Shown piece after piece: positions 7,983 to 17,809 of a stretch of DNA of 64,000 bases (within the stretch, counting starts at the first letter, position 1; each line of letters starts with the position of its first letter). The notes under the pieces were generated by a model. The model saw nothing but the letters and a program-made list of their open reading frames with translations, was not told the DNA's origin and did not search any database. Origin of the DNA: Flavobacterium hibernum (GTDB taxonomy: Bacteria > Bacteroidota > Bacteroidia > Flavobacteriales > Flavobacteriaceae); NCBI RefSeq assembly GCF_000832125.1, contig NZ_JPRK01000018.1:26598-90597 (forward strand), written 5' to 3'. Made by a program: the position numbers and the translations under genes.

Positions 7983-10973
7983 ATGAAAAACAAAATTAAT
8001 CATTTGATTATTTTGATCTTTTCCATTTTACTCCATTGGACAGCTTTTGCCCAAACCAAAATGGTATCAGGATCAATAACCGATTCAAACGGAATTCCTA
8101 TTCCCGGAGCAAACATTGTTGTAAAGGGATCACAAATTAGTACTGTATCTGATTTTGATGGAAAATATTCTATCAGTGCAAATACAGGAAGTGTTTTGAT
8201 TTTTAGTTCCACAGGATCAAAAACTACCGAAAAAACTGTTGAACAATCCTCAACTCTTAATATTACATTATCCGATGATGTTGCAGAACTTAAGGAAGTT
8301 GTTGTGGTTGGTTACGGAACCATGAAAAAAAGCGACTTAACGGGTTCTGTAGCACAAATAAAAGGAGATGTTTTGACTACTGTAACAAGTTCAAACCCAT
8401 TAGAAGCTGTTCAAGGTAGAGCGGCTGGAGTTGCCGTTCTAAACAATGACTCTTCTCCTGGTTCTTCACCAAAAATTAGGATACGCGGAAATGGTTCTGT
8501 TAGTGCCGGTAACGATCCGTTAATTGTTGTAGATGGTTTTCCGTTGGTCAACAGTAACTTAAACGACATTAGTGCAAACGACATCGAATCGATGGAAATT
8601 CTTAAAGATGCTTCGTCTGCTGCTATTTACGGTTCAAGAGGTGCAAATGGTGTTATCCTGATTACAACTAAAAGAGGGAAAAAGGGACAAAACAACATGG
8701 AAATTGTTGGTACTCAAGGAATCTCTACTCCAACCAGATTACCTAAAACCTTAAACAGAGATAATTTTATTAAGTTTATCAATGACGCTTATACTTATTC
8801 TACCGGAAAACCTGTTTATTCGGCTACTAATCCAGCTCCAAACATTAATGTGAATTGGCAGGATGAAGTTATTAGAAACATGGCTTTGATGCAAAATTAT
8901 TCGCTATCATTTAGCGGCGGAAAAGACAACACTACTTATTTACTTTCGGGAAATCTCTTTTCGCAAGACGGAATTGTAGAAGCTTCCGGATTTAAAAAAA
9001 TGACTCTTCGAACGAATTTAAACCATGAATTTAAATCTTGGCTTACTGTTGGAACACATTTACAAGTGGGACGCTCACAAAGAGATATTCGAAACAATCC
9101 TACTAGCGATATCTTTAGATACGGATGGCCAACAATACCAGTAAGAAACAGTGATGGAAGCTGGCACTATGCTACCGAAGATCCAAAGATTAGTTCTTAC
9201 TTTGAAGGTACTTGGAATCCTGTTTCAGAAGCGGCAGAAATGACGAATCAAATTTCTTCAGATCGTATTTTGGGAGATGTATATGCACATTTTAAGTTGG
9301 CGAAAAATCTAACTTTCAAAACGAATTATGGTGTTGATGTTTCTAACGAAAAACAATATGAATATTATACCTCAAAATCGACTGCCGGAATTGGATCTGG
9401 TAGTACTGGTACGGGTTCTCAATATTACAGAAGACAAACTTCTCAATTAACTGATAACATTTTAAGCTATTCTAATACTTGGAATGACAAACATAGTTTT
9501 ACGGCTACTGGCGTTTATTCCTGGCAAGAATATGTTTACGAAGATTTAGGAGTAAGAGGATCTGGTTTTCAAAATGATGCTACTGGTGCAAATGATATTA
9601 CATATGCAGACAGAAGTAGCATTACCAATTCTTCGACTAAATATTCGAGCAAATTAATTTCGTGGACTGCCAGAACATCTTATGCTTATGCCGAAAAATA
9701 TCTTGTTACTTTAACGGGGCGTTACGATGGATCATCGCGTTTTGGCGATAATAATAAATGGGGATTTTTCCCTTCTGTAGGATTAGGCTGGAGAATTGAT
9801 AAAGAGAATTTTCTAAAAAACAATTCGGTAATAAATGGATTGAAACTAAGAGCTAGTTATGGTGTAACGGGTAATCAGGAAATTGGTAATTATCAATCAT
9901 TATCAAAACTTGTAAAGGCTAATTATGTTTATGAAAACAACCCAATTTTTGGATTTGTAGAAACTATTGGAAATCCGGATTTAAAATGGGAACGAAACAT
10001 TCAATATAATGTTGGTATCGATTTAAGTTTATGGAAAAGACTGGATTTGAATCTTGATTTTTATCAAAGACAAACTTCAGATTTATTATACAACGTACCA
10101 ATTCCAACAACTTCTGGCTACAATAGTATGTTACAAAACATTGGTGAGGTAAAAAATGTTGGTTTTGAAGTTACTGCCAAAGTTCAAATAATCGATTCTA
10201 ACTTTAAATGGGATTTAGGAACTAACTTTTCTAAAAATAAAAACGAAATTGTTAGCTTATACGGGGATGTACAACGTATTAACATTGGAAGTTCTTCTGC
10301 CGGAATTGCTAAATATTTAATTGTTGGACAACCTGTAAATAGTGTTTGGGCACGCGAATCAGCCGGTATTATTAAAACACAGGAACAATTAACAGCTTAT
10401 CAGCAAATTCGTCCAACAGCAAAACTTGGAGAAGAAATGTATGTTGATAAAAACGGCGATAAAATCATTAATAATGATGATTACATTAATATTGGCTCTA
10501 CTTCTCCTGATTTCTTTTACGGAATTTCAACTAATCTAAGTTATAAAAATATGACTTTAGATATCTATGGTCAAGGTGCAACAGGTCTAGCATCTGATGA
10601 AGATAATAACTATATGATTTTTGGAGAAAATCAAATTCAGAATAGAAATTACATTCCAACTCAATATGCTTACGACAGAATGTGGAGTACCACTAATCCA
10701 ACAGGAAATTTCCCAAGAGCGGGTGCACAGGAAGTATATCTTTCAAATCGTACAAACGGTGACTGGAATTATTTTGTAATTAAAAATATCAAACTAGCGT
10801 ATAATTTATCTAACGTAATTAAAAATGTTGATTGGGTAAAACAACTGAATGTGTATGTAAATGCGCAAAACTATATCAATATTGCAAATCACCGAGGATA
10901 TAATCCGGAGAGCGGAAGCGTAAATTCTCCTTATGTAAAAACAATGCTTGTTGGCTTTAGCGCGAAGTTTTAA
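7983..10973 (+). CDS. SusC/RagA family TonB-linked outer-membrane protein
   Basis: This 996-residue TonB-dependent transporter has a signal peptide ending near HWTAFAQ (24). A carboxypeptidase-regulatory-like domain (about 30-100, with GSITDSNGIPIPGANIVVKG) follows, then a EVVVVGYGTMKKSDLTGSV segment typical of SusC, a plug to about 225 (ANGVILITTKRGKKG) and a long beta-barrel ending in aromatic VGFSAKF. It imports an oligomer (glycan or peptide) across the outer membrane with the SusD lipoprotein encoded 17 nt downstream. No glycoside hydrolase, peptidase, sigma or anti-sigma gene is adjacent, so the substrate cannot be inferred from context. No STN domain is evident. Confidence 0.95.
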   Translation: MKNKINHLIILIFSILLHWTAFAQTKMVSGSITDSNGIPIPGANIVVKGSQISTVSDFDGKYSISANTGSVLIFSSTGSKTTEKTVEQSSTLNITLSDDVAELKEVVVVGYGTMKKSDLTGSVAQIKGDVLTTVTSSNPLEAVQGRAAGVAVLNNDSSPGSSPKIRIRGNGSVSAGNDPLIVVDGFPLVNSNLNDISANDIESMEILKDASSAAIYGSRGANGVILITTKRGKKGQNNMEIVGTQGISTPTRLPKTLNRDNFIKFINDAYTYSTGKPVYSATNPAPNINVNWQDEVIRNMALMQNYSLSFSGGKDNTTYLLSGNLFSQDGIVEASGFKKMTLRTNLNHEFKSWLTVGTHLQVGRSQRDIRNNPTSDIFRYGWPTIPVRNSDGSWHYATEDPKISSYFEGTWNPVSEAAEMTNQISSDRILGDVYAHFKLAKNLTFKTNYGVDVSNEKQYEYYTSKSTAGIGSGSTGTGSQYYRRQTSQLTDNILSYSNTWNDKHSFTATGVYSWQEYVYEDLGVRGSGFQNDATGANDITYADRSSITNSSTKYSSKLISWTARTSYAYAEKYLVTLTGRYDGSSRFGDNNKWGFFPSVGLGWRIDKENFLKNNSVINGLKLRASYGVTGNQEIGNYQSLSKLVKANYVYENNPIFGFVETIGNPDLKWERNIQYNVGIDLSLWKRLDLNLDFYQRQTSDLLYNVPIPTTSGYNSMLQNIGEVKNVGFEVTAKVQIIDSNFKWDLGTNFSKNKNEIVSLYGDVQRINIGSSSAGIAKYLIVGQPVNSVWARESAGIIKTQEQLTAYQQIRPTAKLGEEMYVDKNGDKIINNDDYINIGSTSPDFFYGISTNLSYKNMTLDIYGQGATGLASDEDNNYMIFGENQIQNRNYIPTQYAYDRMWSTTNPTGNFPRAGAQEVYLSNRTNGDWNYFVIKNIKLAYNLSNVIKNVDWVKQLNVYVNAQNYINIANHRGYNPESGSVNSPYVKTMLVGFSAKF

Positions 10974-10990
10974 CTCTAAAAATCTATAAA

Positions 10991-12571
10991 ATGAAAATTC
11001 TAAAATATATCTTTTCCGGCTGTGCATTAATGTTATTTGCTCAATGCACGGATTTAACCGAGGAACCTTTTACTTTTTTATCGCCAACGAACTATTATAA
11101 AAATGCCGACGAGCTAAACACAGCTTTAGTGGGAGTTTATGATGGTTATCAAAATGGTTTTAATGGTTATTATAAATACATCATGTATTTGGAGGTTCTA
11201 ACTGAATTTGGTTCTCCTGCTTATGCAAAAGATGATACTCAACTTTGGAATGTATGGGCTGATATGAATAATGCCGATAAAATGGTGATTACAAATTGGG
11301 ATGATGCTTATAATATCATTAACAGAGCTAATCTGGTTGTGGGCAGAGGTGCAAATGTTACTATGGACGAAAATCTTAAAAAGAGATATTTTGCCGAGGC
11401 TCGTTTTCTTAGAGCTGCCACTTATTATAATTTAGTACGTATGTATGGTGGCGTACCTATTCCTGAAACTTTTACCGAAGGACTTAAAAACTTGGCTATT
11501 CCAAGAAAAACAGTTGATGAAACTTATGCTTACATAATCGCGGATCTTTTATATGCCGAAGAAAATCTTCCTTTGAAATCAGCTTATGGAAATGGTAATG
11601 CATGGAGAGTATCAAAAGGAGCAGCTCAGGCTTTACTTGGCGATTTATACTTAACCAGAGGTGGTATGACTGGCGATAAAACATACTTTCAAAAATCTAA
11701 AGATTATTGCGCCAAAGTAATTCAATCCAGTCAATATAACTTGCAGCCCAATTTTAAAGATTTATGGTTCTGGTGGAATACTAATAATAAAAACGGAATC
11801 GAATCTGTTTTTGAATTACAATATGGTAGTGTAGAAAATGAGTACAATAATAATCATGTAATGTTTGGTGTAAATATTACCGAAACTACTCTTGGCTGTT
11901 ATATGTACCATCGTTTTGGTCCTTCTATCCAACATTATCTTTCTTATGATAATGCTGATACTCGAAAAGAAGGTAGTTTTCTAACTAAATTTAATGTCAC
12001 CGAAAAAGGTAATCCGTCTCATATTATTCAGACTCTTGAGTTTGTTCCGGCAGACAAAGGTTTTTTCCCGGGATCTAAAGGATGGAAAACGGCATCGCCT
12101 GGAAACTTAAAATTTTATGACAGAACTGAAAGTTCGGCTTCATTAAAAAAACCTCAGGCAAATTCTTATGCCATTCGATACGCTGATGTATTGTTGGATT
12201 ATGCTGAAGCAGAAAATGAAATCAATGGTCCGGCAGCTGCTTATTCATACGTTAACAGAATAAGAAACAGAGCAAATTTACCAGATTTGACACCTGGCTT
12301 GAGTAAAGAAGCTTTTGCAGATGCTATTTACAGAGAACGTGGTTGGGAATTTGTTGGTGAAGGGGTATTATTTTTTGATGAAATAAGAACGAACCGTATT
12401 GGCAAGAATGTTGCAAATCATGTAAAATACGGAAATGACAATAAGATTAATATGTATGTTAACAATCCTTTGCAATTTGTGCCTTCAAAGAATTTCTTAT
12501 TTAAAATTCCTCGATATGATTTAGATTCTAATCCTGCATTAGTTCAAAATCCGGATAACGTGAGCAACTAA
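10991..12571 (+). CDS. RagB/SusD family nutrient-uptake lipoprotein
   Basis: This 526-residue lipoprotein has lipobox FAQC with Cys19 and sits on the outer face of the outer membrane, capping the SusC barrel. SusD-like signatures are the N-terminal LSPTNYYKNADELNTALVGV, the TPR-like core with YFAEARFLRAATYYNLVRMYGGVP, and the C-terminal YRERGWEFVGEGVLFFDEIR. It follows the SusC gene by 17 nt, so they form one operon. A strong terminator directly downstream shows the unit is only these two genes. Confidence 0.95.
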   Translation: MKILKYIFSGCALMLFAQCTDLTEEPFTFLSPTNYYKNADELNTALVGVYDGYQNGFNGYYKYIMYLEVLTEFGSPAYAKDDTQLWNVWADMNNADKMVITNWDDAYNIINRANLVVGRGANVTMDENLKKRYFAEARFLRAATYYNLVRMYGGVPIPETFTEGLKNLAIPRKTVDETYAYIIADLLYAEENLPLKSAYGNGNAWRVSKGAAQALLGDLYLTRGGMTGDKTYFQKSKDYCAKVIQSSQYNLQPNFKDLWFWWNTNNKNGIESVFELQYGSVENEYNNNHVMFGVNITETTLGCYMYHRFGPSIQHYLSYDNADTRKEGSFLTKFNVTEKGNPSHIIQTLEFVPADKGFFPGSKGWKTASPGNLKFYDRTESSASLKKPQANSYAIRYADVLLDYAEAENEINGPAAAYSYVNRIRNRANLPDLTPGLSKEAFADAIYRERGWEFVGEGVLFFDEIRTNRIGKNVANHVKYGNDNKINMYVNNPLQFVPSKNFLFKIPRYDLDSNPALVQNPDNVSN

Positions 12572-12580
12572 AAACAAAAA

Positions 12581-12620
12581 AATCCTTTTCGACAGCTAAC
12601 GCTTTGAAAAGGATTTTTTT
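12581..12620. terminator. Terminator between susD-like and envC-like genes
   Basis: AATCCTTTTC (12581-12590) pairs with GAAAAGGATT (12606-12615). T-runs on the plus strand and an A-run on the left make it usable by both convergent genes. Confidence 0.85.
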
Positions 12621-12636
12621 TATGTTTAAACTAAAT

Positions 12637-13920
12637 CTATCTGTTTTGCAACCATCCTTCAGGATTGTTGTTTGATGTATTTTGAAGAATTAAAAACTTA
12701 ATAATTGTTTTTCCTGTGTCTCCACTGGTTCTTACTTTACCTATACTTTGTTTGATTTTTACTTTATCTCCTTGCTCAACAAATACCTGACTTAGATTTT
12801 GATATACTGTAAAGTAATCTCCATGCTGAATAAAAACGGCTCTGTTAACAGGTGATAAAATAATAACTTTAGATACTTCCCCTTCAAATACTGCACGTGC
12901 TGTTGCTCCAGACTCTGTCGTTATCTCTACTCCTGAGTTGTGAACTGTTAACGACGGATAAAGTGGATGTGGCTGATCTCCGTATCCTAACGAAATAAAT
13001 CCTTTTTCTACCGGCCAAGGCAATTTTCCTCGGTTTGCTTTAAAATCAGCAGCTAGTACTTTACCTTCTGGAGTTAATGCAATTCTGTCTGACGACACAA
13101 CCCTAGCAGGCTCATCTGCTTCTTTGGTAGCAATACCTTTTTTCTTGTCTTCCTCTATTTTTTTTCTTCTTTCTTCTTCTGCTCTTAAATTGGCCAATCT
13201 AATTTGTTCACGAATCAACTGTTTAATTTTTGCATCAATTCTTTTCGATTCCTGTTGTTTGGCTTTAGTATCAGCAATAATTTTATTCTTATCTTTTTTA
13301 ATCGAGTTAACTAATTTTTGCTGCTCTTGTTTTTCGACTTCAAGACTTTTCTTTTCTTTTTCATTTTCGGCAATGATTTTTTTCTTCACCGTTCTTTGTC
13401 CGTCCAATCGTGCGTTGTAATCTACCAGCTGAGCTGTTTTAGACTGAATCTCTAAACCTTGATTTTTTCTAAAATTGGTATATTGCTTCAAATATTGCGC
13501 TCTTTTATAAGCTTGCAAAAAACTCTCTGAAGACAAAATAAACATCGCTCTACTTTGCTCAGATCTACTTTTATATGATTTCAAGATCATTTTTGCATAA
13601 TCCTTTTTTAATATGTCTAACTCTTTTTTGAGTTTGTTAACCTTAACTTGGTTAATATACATATCATTGCTCAAAAGCTTTTCTTGCTTTGCTGTAGTAT
13701 TAATAAGTTTCTCTTTCAGTTTAATTTTGTTCGCCTGAATTAAAAAAACATTTACAGCTGATTTTTCTTTTTTCTTTACAGTCTGCAACATTTTTTCATT
13801 ATCTCTAATTTCTTGCTGAATTTGAGCTTTACGTTCTTCCAGTTTTTCTTGTTGCGAATCTTGCGCCCACATAAATGTAGTGGCACATATAAAAATTAGG
13901 CTGAGGAGAAATTTTGGCAT
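12637..13920 (-). CDS. EnvC-like murein hydrolase activator (coiled coil plus degenerate M23/LytM domain)
   Basis: The best start is the ATG at 13920, giving 427 residues that begin MPKFLLSLIF. The TTG at 13941 would add seven residues before the signal peptide. After a signal peptide ending near FMWAQ comes a long lysine/glutamate-rich coiled coil (about 20-280), then a LytM-like domain. In that domain HNSGVEI replaces HxxGxD, and VYQNLSQ lacks the second His of the Y-x-HL motif. Zinc ligation is therefore incomplete, as in EnvC, which activates amidases rather than cutting peptidoglycan. It lies 23 nt after a DUF4292 lipoprotein gene, in one run with a TPR protein gene. Confidence 0.88.
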   Translation of the reverse strand: MPKFLLSLIFICATTFMWAQDSQQEKLEERKAQIQQEIRDNEKMLQTVKKKEKSAVNVFLIQANKIKLKEKLINTTAKQEKLLSNDMYINQVKVNKLKKELDILKKDYAKMILKSYKSRSEQSRAMFILSSESFLQAYKRAQYLKQYTNFRKNQGLEIQSKTAQLVDYNARLDGQRTVKKKIIAENEKEKKSLEVEKQEQQKLVNSIKKDKNKIIADTKAKQQESKRIDAKIKQLIREQIRLANLRAEEERRKKIEEDKKKGIATKEADEPARVVSSDRIALTPEGKVLAADFKANRGKLPWPVEKGFISLGYGDQPHPLYPSLTVHNSGVEITTESGATARAVFEGEVSKVIILSPVNRAVFIQHGDYFTVYQNLSQVFVEQGDKVKIKQSIGKVRTSGDTGKTIIKFLILQNTSNNNPEGWLQNR

Positions 13921-13943
13921 GTTTATATTTTCTTTTTGCAAAT

Positions 13944-14729
13944 TTACTTAATTATAACTTTTTTGTAACCACTTGGCACACTATAAGGAAAAGAAAGTTC
14001 TTCATTAAATGAAATATTATTATAATTCAAATTAATATTAGTTTTTCCTTTTGGCTGTATTGCATTAATTTCAACAGTTGTTGGCAATGTTCCCTGATTA
14101 AAGACTTTATTATCAGAATATAAAATTTGCAACAATATATTTTGAGCCGGTTGCGAAATCTCTTCTTTTTGTACCAAGTATTTTTCGGTATCTAAGTAAA
14201 ATGATTTTTTTAAACTAGCCGATTTTTCATCATCTAAACGAAGAAGATTTTCTACAATCGTTTGTGTGTACTTTCCATCTCTTAAATCGTCTAAAGCTTC
14301 ACCAACCAATAAATTTTGAACTTTACTATAATTTAATTCAGTTCCTAACCATTGGCTTAAACTTGTAAAGTCTCCCTCATAATAAGTGCTTTTTATTTTT
14401 TCGTAATAACTTACTGTTGTGGGTGTTATTAAGGCTTTTGCCATTGTAATTCCTAAAAATCGTACACTAACTAAAATTTGTTTGTCTTTCTCGATTTTAA
14501 TCTCGGCCGTAACATTCTGACTTTGTTTTTCGTCAGCATATCTCGCACTAGCTTTTATGTATAGAGTCGAAAAATCTAACGTGTTTTTATAATGGTTTTC
14601 AATTATCTTTTTCTCTTCTTTTGGCGAAATTTCTTTGACCTCTTTATTACTGTTTTGCACTGCGACCGCTTTTGATTTACAAGAAACCACAAAAATCGAC
14701 AACAATACTACTACTATATATTTTTTCAT
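13944..14729 (-). CDS. DUF4292 family lipoprotein
   Basis: The start is ATG at 14729 (261 residues); an in-frame GTG lies 6 nt upstream. The sequence has a lipoprotein signal MKKYIVVVLLSIFVVSC with Cys17, then a domain matching Bacteroidota DUF4292 (LYIKASARYADE, SVRFLGITMAKALITPTTVS, YYEGDFTSLSQWLG), recalling the LolA/LolB-like fold. The molecular role is not established. Its place between an upstream TPR gene (8-14 nt) and the EnvC-like gene suggests an envelope-biogenesis operon. Confidence 0.85.
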   Translation of the reverse strand: MKKYIVVVLLSIFVVSCKSKAVAVQNSNKEVKEISPKEEKKIIENHYKNTLDFSTLYIKASARYADEKQSQNVTAEIKIEKDKQILVSVRFLGITMAKALITPTTVSYYEKIKSTYYEGDFTSLSQWLGTELNYSKVQNLLVGEALDDLRDGKYTQTIVENLLRLDDEKSASLKKSFYLDTEKYLVQKEEISQPAQNILLQILYSDNKVFNQGTLPTTVEINAIQPKGKTNINLNYNNISFNEELSFPYSVPSGYKKVIIK

Positions 14730-14743
14730 CTGCACTTAATCTT

Positions 14744-16096
14744 TTACTTATTTTTCTTTAATAATTCATTTGCTTTCAAAAAGTATTCCTCTTTTTTCTT
14801 AGCATCTCCCAAACCATTATAAGCCTCTCCTAACTGAATATTAAAATTTGCTTCCAGAGCTTTATCATCTACAACATAATCGAGTCCCATTTCTAAAACG
14901 GTTTTTGCGTTTTTAAATTGTTTTAACTGATTATTTCCTAAGCCGGCATAATAATAAAATTGTGGCTGACTTGGATAAATTTCGATCATAGTCATGGCAC
15001 GTTTAGTCATTGGTTCAAATTGTTTTGCCTGAGTATATGCTTCAAGCAAAAGCAAATTGGTTTCGCGATCTGTCTCTGAATTTGATTTTAAATCTTTTTC
15101 ATAATATTTAATAGCGTTTTCAAACTGTCCTTTACTATGATAAAATTTCCCAATTTCTTTTGCTACATCAACATTTGGATCATTATCAAAATAAGAAATT
15201 GCTTTCTCCAAATCCGCAGAATACTGTGGATTCTTGTTTACGTAAATTAAAAATTCGTTTAAAGTACGATGTTTTATTTTTGAATCAATTTTTGAACTTG
15301 CCAAAATCACATTCATTGATTTGATTGCTTTATCAGCCTGATTAGAATCTAAATATGTTTTAAACAAACTCACCTGTCCCCACTCTGAAGTTGGAACTTC
15401 CTTTGCCAATTGCTTCGCGACATCTAAAGCTTTATCTGCCTCATTTGCTTTAGAATATAAAAAAATCAGATCTACATAATTAGATTCCTCTTTAGGATTT
15501 TGTTTAATCTGATTAATCAAATTATTAATCTCTGTATTTTGAAAATTCCCTTGAGATATAATTTGCATTTTATATCTATTACGATCATCAGATTTTCCAA
15601 ACTTGGCATCCATTTCGATAATGGTAGCAAGAGCTTTTTCAAACTGATTGGTAATCATATAAAGCGAAATCAAATCGTCTTTATACTCTTCGTCAAATGG
15701 AATAATTTTCTGAATTGTCTGTATTGCCAACGGATAATTTTTGGTTTGAAAACTTACATCATAAATCCCCAACCAATACCATTTATTTTTTGGATCTAAC
15801 TGAGTTGCTTTCTCAAACGAATCCTGAGCTTCTTTATACTGTTTTAGAAACAAATAATTTTTCCCCAGCTCAAAATAAGCTACAGCATCATTAGGTTTTA
15901 GTTTAATACATTTCTCTAATGATACTATTGCTTTATCATAATTTTCGATTCCCTTTTGTTTTAATGATTCATAAAAAGAGTCTTGATATTCATCTGTTGC
16001 CATAGCAATATCTTCTGGTTCTGTTTGAGCCATAAGTGAAGTTGTATTGCCAAGCAAAACAAAAAATAAAATTACTATAACTCCTTTTTGTATCAT
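14744..16096 (-). CDS. Exported tetratricopeptide repeat protein
   Basis: This 450-residue protein has a signal peptide (cleavage near SLMAQ, residue 24) followed by about ten TPR-like helix pairs, the clearest being AVAYFELGKNYLFLKQYKEA near 73 and the copies near 320-440. TPR arrays mediate protein contacts, here in the periplasm or at the outer membrane. It is the first gene of a tight unit with the DUF4292 lipoprotein and the EnvC-like protein. Together they may form a cell-wall remodelling or lipoprotein-sorting module, but that rests on neighbourhood only. Confidence 0.85.
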   Translation of the reverse strand: MIQKGVIVILFFVLLGNTTSLMAQTEPEDIAMATDEYQDSFYESLKQKGIENYDKAIVSLEKCIKLKPNDAVAYFELGKNYLFLKQYKEAQDSFEKATQLDPKNKWYWLGIYDVSFQTKNYPLAIQTIQKIIPFDEEYKDDLISLYMITNQFEKALATIIEMDAKFGKSDDRNRYKMQIISQGNFQNTEINNLINQIKQNPKEESNYVDLIFLYSKANEADKALDVAKQLAKEVPTSEWGQVSLFKTYLDSNQADKAIKSMNVILASSKIDSKIKHRTLNEFLIYVNKNPQYSADLEKAISYFDNDPNVDVAKEIGKFYHSKGQFENAIKYYEKDLKSNSETDRETNLLLLEAYTQAKQFEPMTKRAMTMIEIYPSQPQFYYYAGLGNNQLKQFKNAKTVLEMGLDYVVDDKALEANFNIQLGEAYNGLGDAKKKEEYFLKANELLKKNK

Positions 16097-16145
16097 TTCT
16101 AAAATTTAATCTTTAAACAAAAACGAATCTATCTCTTATAAAAGT

Positions 16146-17162
16146 TTATTCTAAAACCGAATAATCTCCAATGCTTATGCTTGTAAATTTACCATCAAAA
16201 ACAACATGATTTCCAATCATTGCATTGTCTAAATTTGCATTTTTGATCTGAGAATAAGTTTGTACTAAACTATTTTTAATTGAACTATCGATTACGTGAC
16301 ATCCTTTTCCAATTGAAACATTTGGACCAACTGTTGTGTTTTTCAACACTACATTTTCGCCAATATAACAAGGAGGAATAATAGTTGAGTTTTCTAATTT
16401 TACATCATAATCTACTAAATGTTCTCCGTCATTATGTAAGAATCCAAGCATTCTTGAATTGGTTTCAACGGTAACATCTTTGTTTCCGCAATCCATCCAT
16501 TCGTCTACACTTCCGGTTTTAAAAACTTTACCGTTAGCCATCATTGCTTTGATTCCGTCGTTGATTTGGTATTCTCCACCATTCTGAATATTATTATCTA
16601 AAACTCCTTGAAGTTCTTTTTTTAGATCTCCAACTTCTTTAAAATAATAGATTCCAATAACTGCCAAATCACTTACAAACACTTTTGGTTTTTCAACCAA
16701 TTCTACAATTTCATTATTAGAATTTAATTTTACAACACCAAATGCTTCTGGTTGCTCTACTTGTTTTACCCAAATTACAGCATCAGCCTCAGGATCTAAT
16801 TCAAAATCGGCTCTAATTAAAGTATCAGCGTAAGCAATTACTGCCGGCCCAGACAATGACTCTTTTGCACACATAATAGCGTGACCAGTTCCTAATGGTA
16901 AATCCTGACGATAGATTGAAGCCTTTGCTCCTAAACTTCCAGCCAATTCTTCTAAACTTGTTACAAGATCGTCTCCAAAAAAAGCTTCGTCTCCTAAAAT
17001 AAAAGCAACTTCTTCAATAGGTTCTTTTAATATTTTGGCAATATCCTCGACTAAACGATGTACGATCGATTTGCCTGCAACAGGAATTAATGGTTTAGGA
17101 ACAGTTAAAGTATGTGGTCTAAGTCTTGATCCGCGACCCGCCATTGGAACGATTATTTTCAT
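16146..17162 (-). CDS. Sugar-phosphate nucleotidyltransferase
   Basis: This 338-residue cytoplasmic enzyme transfers a nucleotide to a sugar-1-phosphate to make an NDP-sugar. The N-terminal Rossmann-type domain has the signature PMAGRGSRLRPHT (6-18) and PKPLIPVAGKSI, with DLPLGTGHA near 105 and WMDCGN near 222. The C-terminal part (about 250-338) has a left-handed beta-helix-like hexapeptide pattern (IGENVVLKNTTVGPNVSIGK), as in RmlA-like and GlmU-like enzymes. The sugar is not identifiable. The neighbours dut and a flippase give a housekeeping and polysaccharide context. Confidence 0.88.
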   Translation of the reverse strand: MKIIVPMAGRGSRLRPHTLTVPKPLIPVAGKSIVHRLVEDIAKILKEPIEEVAFILGDEAFFGDDLVTSLEELAGSLGAKASIYRQDLPLGTGHAIMCAKESLSGPAVIAYADTLIRADFELDPEADAVIWVKQVEQPEAFGVVKLNSNNEIVELVEKPKVFVSDLAVIGIYYFKEVGDLKKELQGVLDNNIQNGGEYQINDGIKAMMANGKVFKTGSVDEWMDCGNKDVTVETNSRMLGFLHNDGEHLVDYDVKLENSTIIPPCYIGENVVLKNTTVGPNVSIGKGCHVIDSSIKNSLVQTYSQIKNANLDNAMIGNHVVFDGKFTSISIGDYSVLE

Positions 17163-17225
17163 TTTATATTTTTATTTTATCTGAAGATTAAAAAAATCCT
17201 CTTAGTTTGGTTCTTAATTTTAACC

Positions 17226-17291
17226 GCAAAGTTCGCAAAGTTTTTTCGCAAAGATTGCAAAGTTTTTCATTTCATTTTTAAGATCGCAAAG
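17226..17291. repeat. Cluster of five GCAAAG repeats
   Basis: The hexamer GCAAAG occurs at 17226, 17235, 17248, 17257 and 17286, mostly preceded by C or T, in the gap between dut and the nucleotidyltransferase gene. Spacing is 9, 13, 9 and 29 nt. It is a simple low-complexity spacer repeat and shows no hairpin of terminator type. Confidence 0.7.
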
Positions 17292-17325
17292 TACAGAAAC
17301 TGACTACTGTGACTTTGACTAAAAA

Positions 17326-17760
17326 CTACTTCACTCCAGTACTTCCAAATCCGCCTTCTCCTCTGGACGTTTCAGAAAGCTCTTCAACTTCAATCCATTC
17401 CGCTCTTTCATGTTTAGCGATAATTAATTGTGCAATTCTTTCTCCGTTTTCGATAACAAAAACTTCATTTGATAAATTTACTAAAATTACACCTATTTCA
17501 CCTCTATAATCGGCATCAACAGTTCCTGGAGAATTTAAAACGGTTACTCCTTTTTTAGCTGCCAAACCACTTCTTGGTCGAACTTGTGCTTCGTAACCAA
17601 TTGGCAATTCAATAAAAAGTCCTGTTTTTACAATGGTTCTTTCTAATGGTTTTAATGTTATAGACTCTGTTAAATTCGCGCGCAAATCCATTCCAGCCGA
17701 AGCAATTGTTTCGTAATTTGGTAAAGCATGTTGCGATTTATTGATAATTTGTATTTTCAT
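17326..17760 (-). CDS. dut: dUTP diphosphatase
   Basis: This 144-residue trimeric dUTPase hydrolyses dUTP to dUMP and pyrophosphate, keeping uracil out of DNA and feeding dTMP synthesis. All five conserved motifs are visible: GMDLRA (23-28), RPRSGLAAKKGV near 63-74, GTVDADYRGEIGVILVN near 80-96, ERIAQLII near 108, and the flexible C-terminal RGEGGFGSTG. Length is normal. It is 49 nt downstream of a flippase gene on the same strand. Confidence 0.97.
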   Translation of the reverse strand: MKIQIINKSQHALPNYETIASAGMDLRANLTESITLKPLERTIVKTGLFIELPIGYEAQVRPRSGLAAKKGVTVLNSPGTVDADYRGEIGVILVNLSNEVFVIENGERIAQLIIAKHERAEWIEVEELSETSRGEGGFGSTGVK

Positions 17761-17809
17761 TTTTTATTTAAAAAGATTAAAAAATCAAATTGAATATTCT
17801 AATTCAATT

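Noticed and set aside
13124..13420. 98-codon plus-strand ORF rich in Ser, Phe and Leu
   Set aside because: It is the mirror of the Lys/Glu coiled coil of the EnvC-like protein and has no independent support.
17226..17291. GCAAAG repeats considered as a CRISPR or operator array
   Set aside because: The units are only 6 nt, spacing is irregular, and there are no spacers of uniform length or cas genes.
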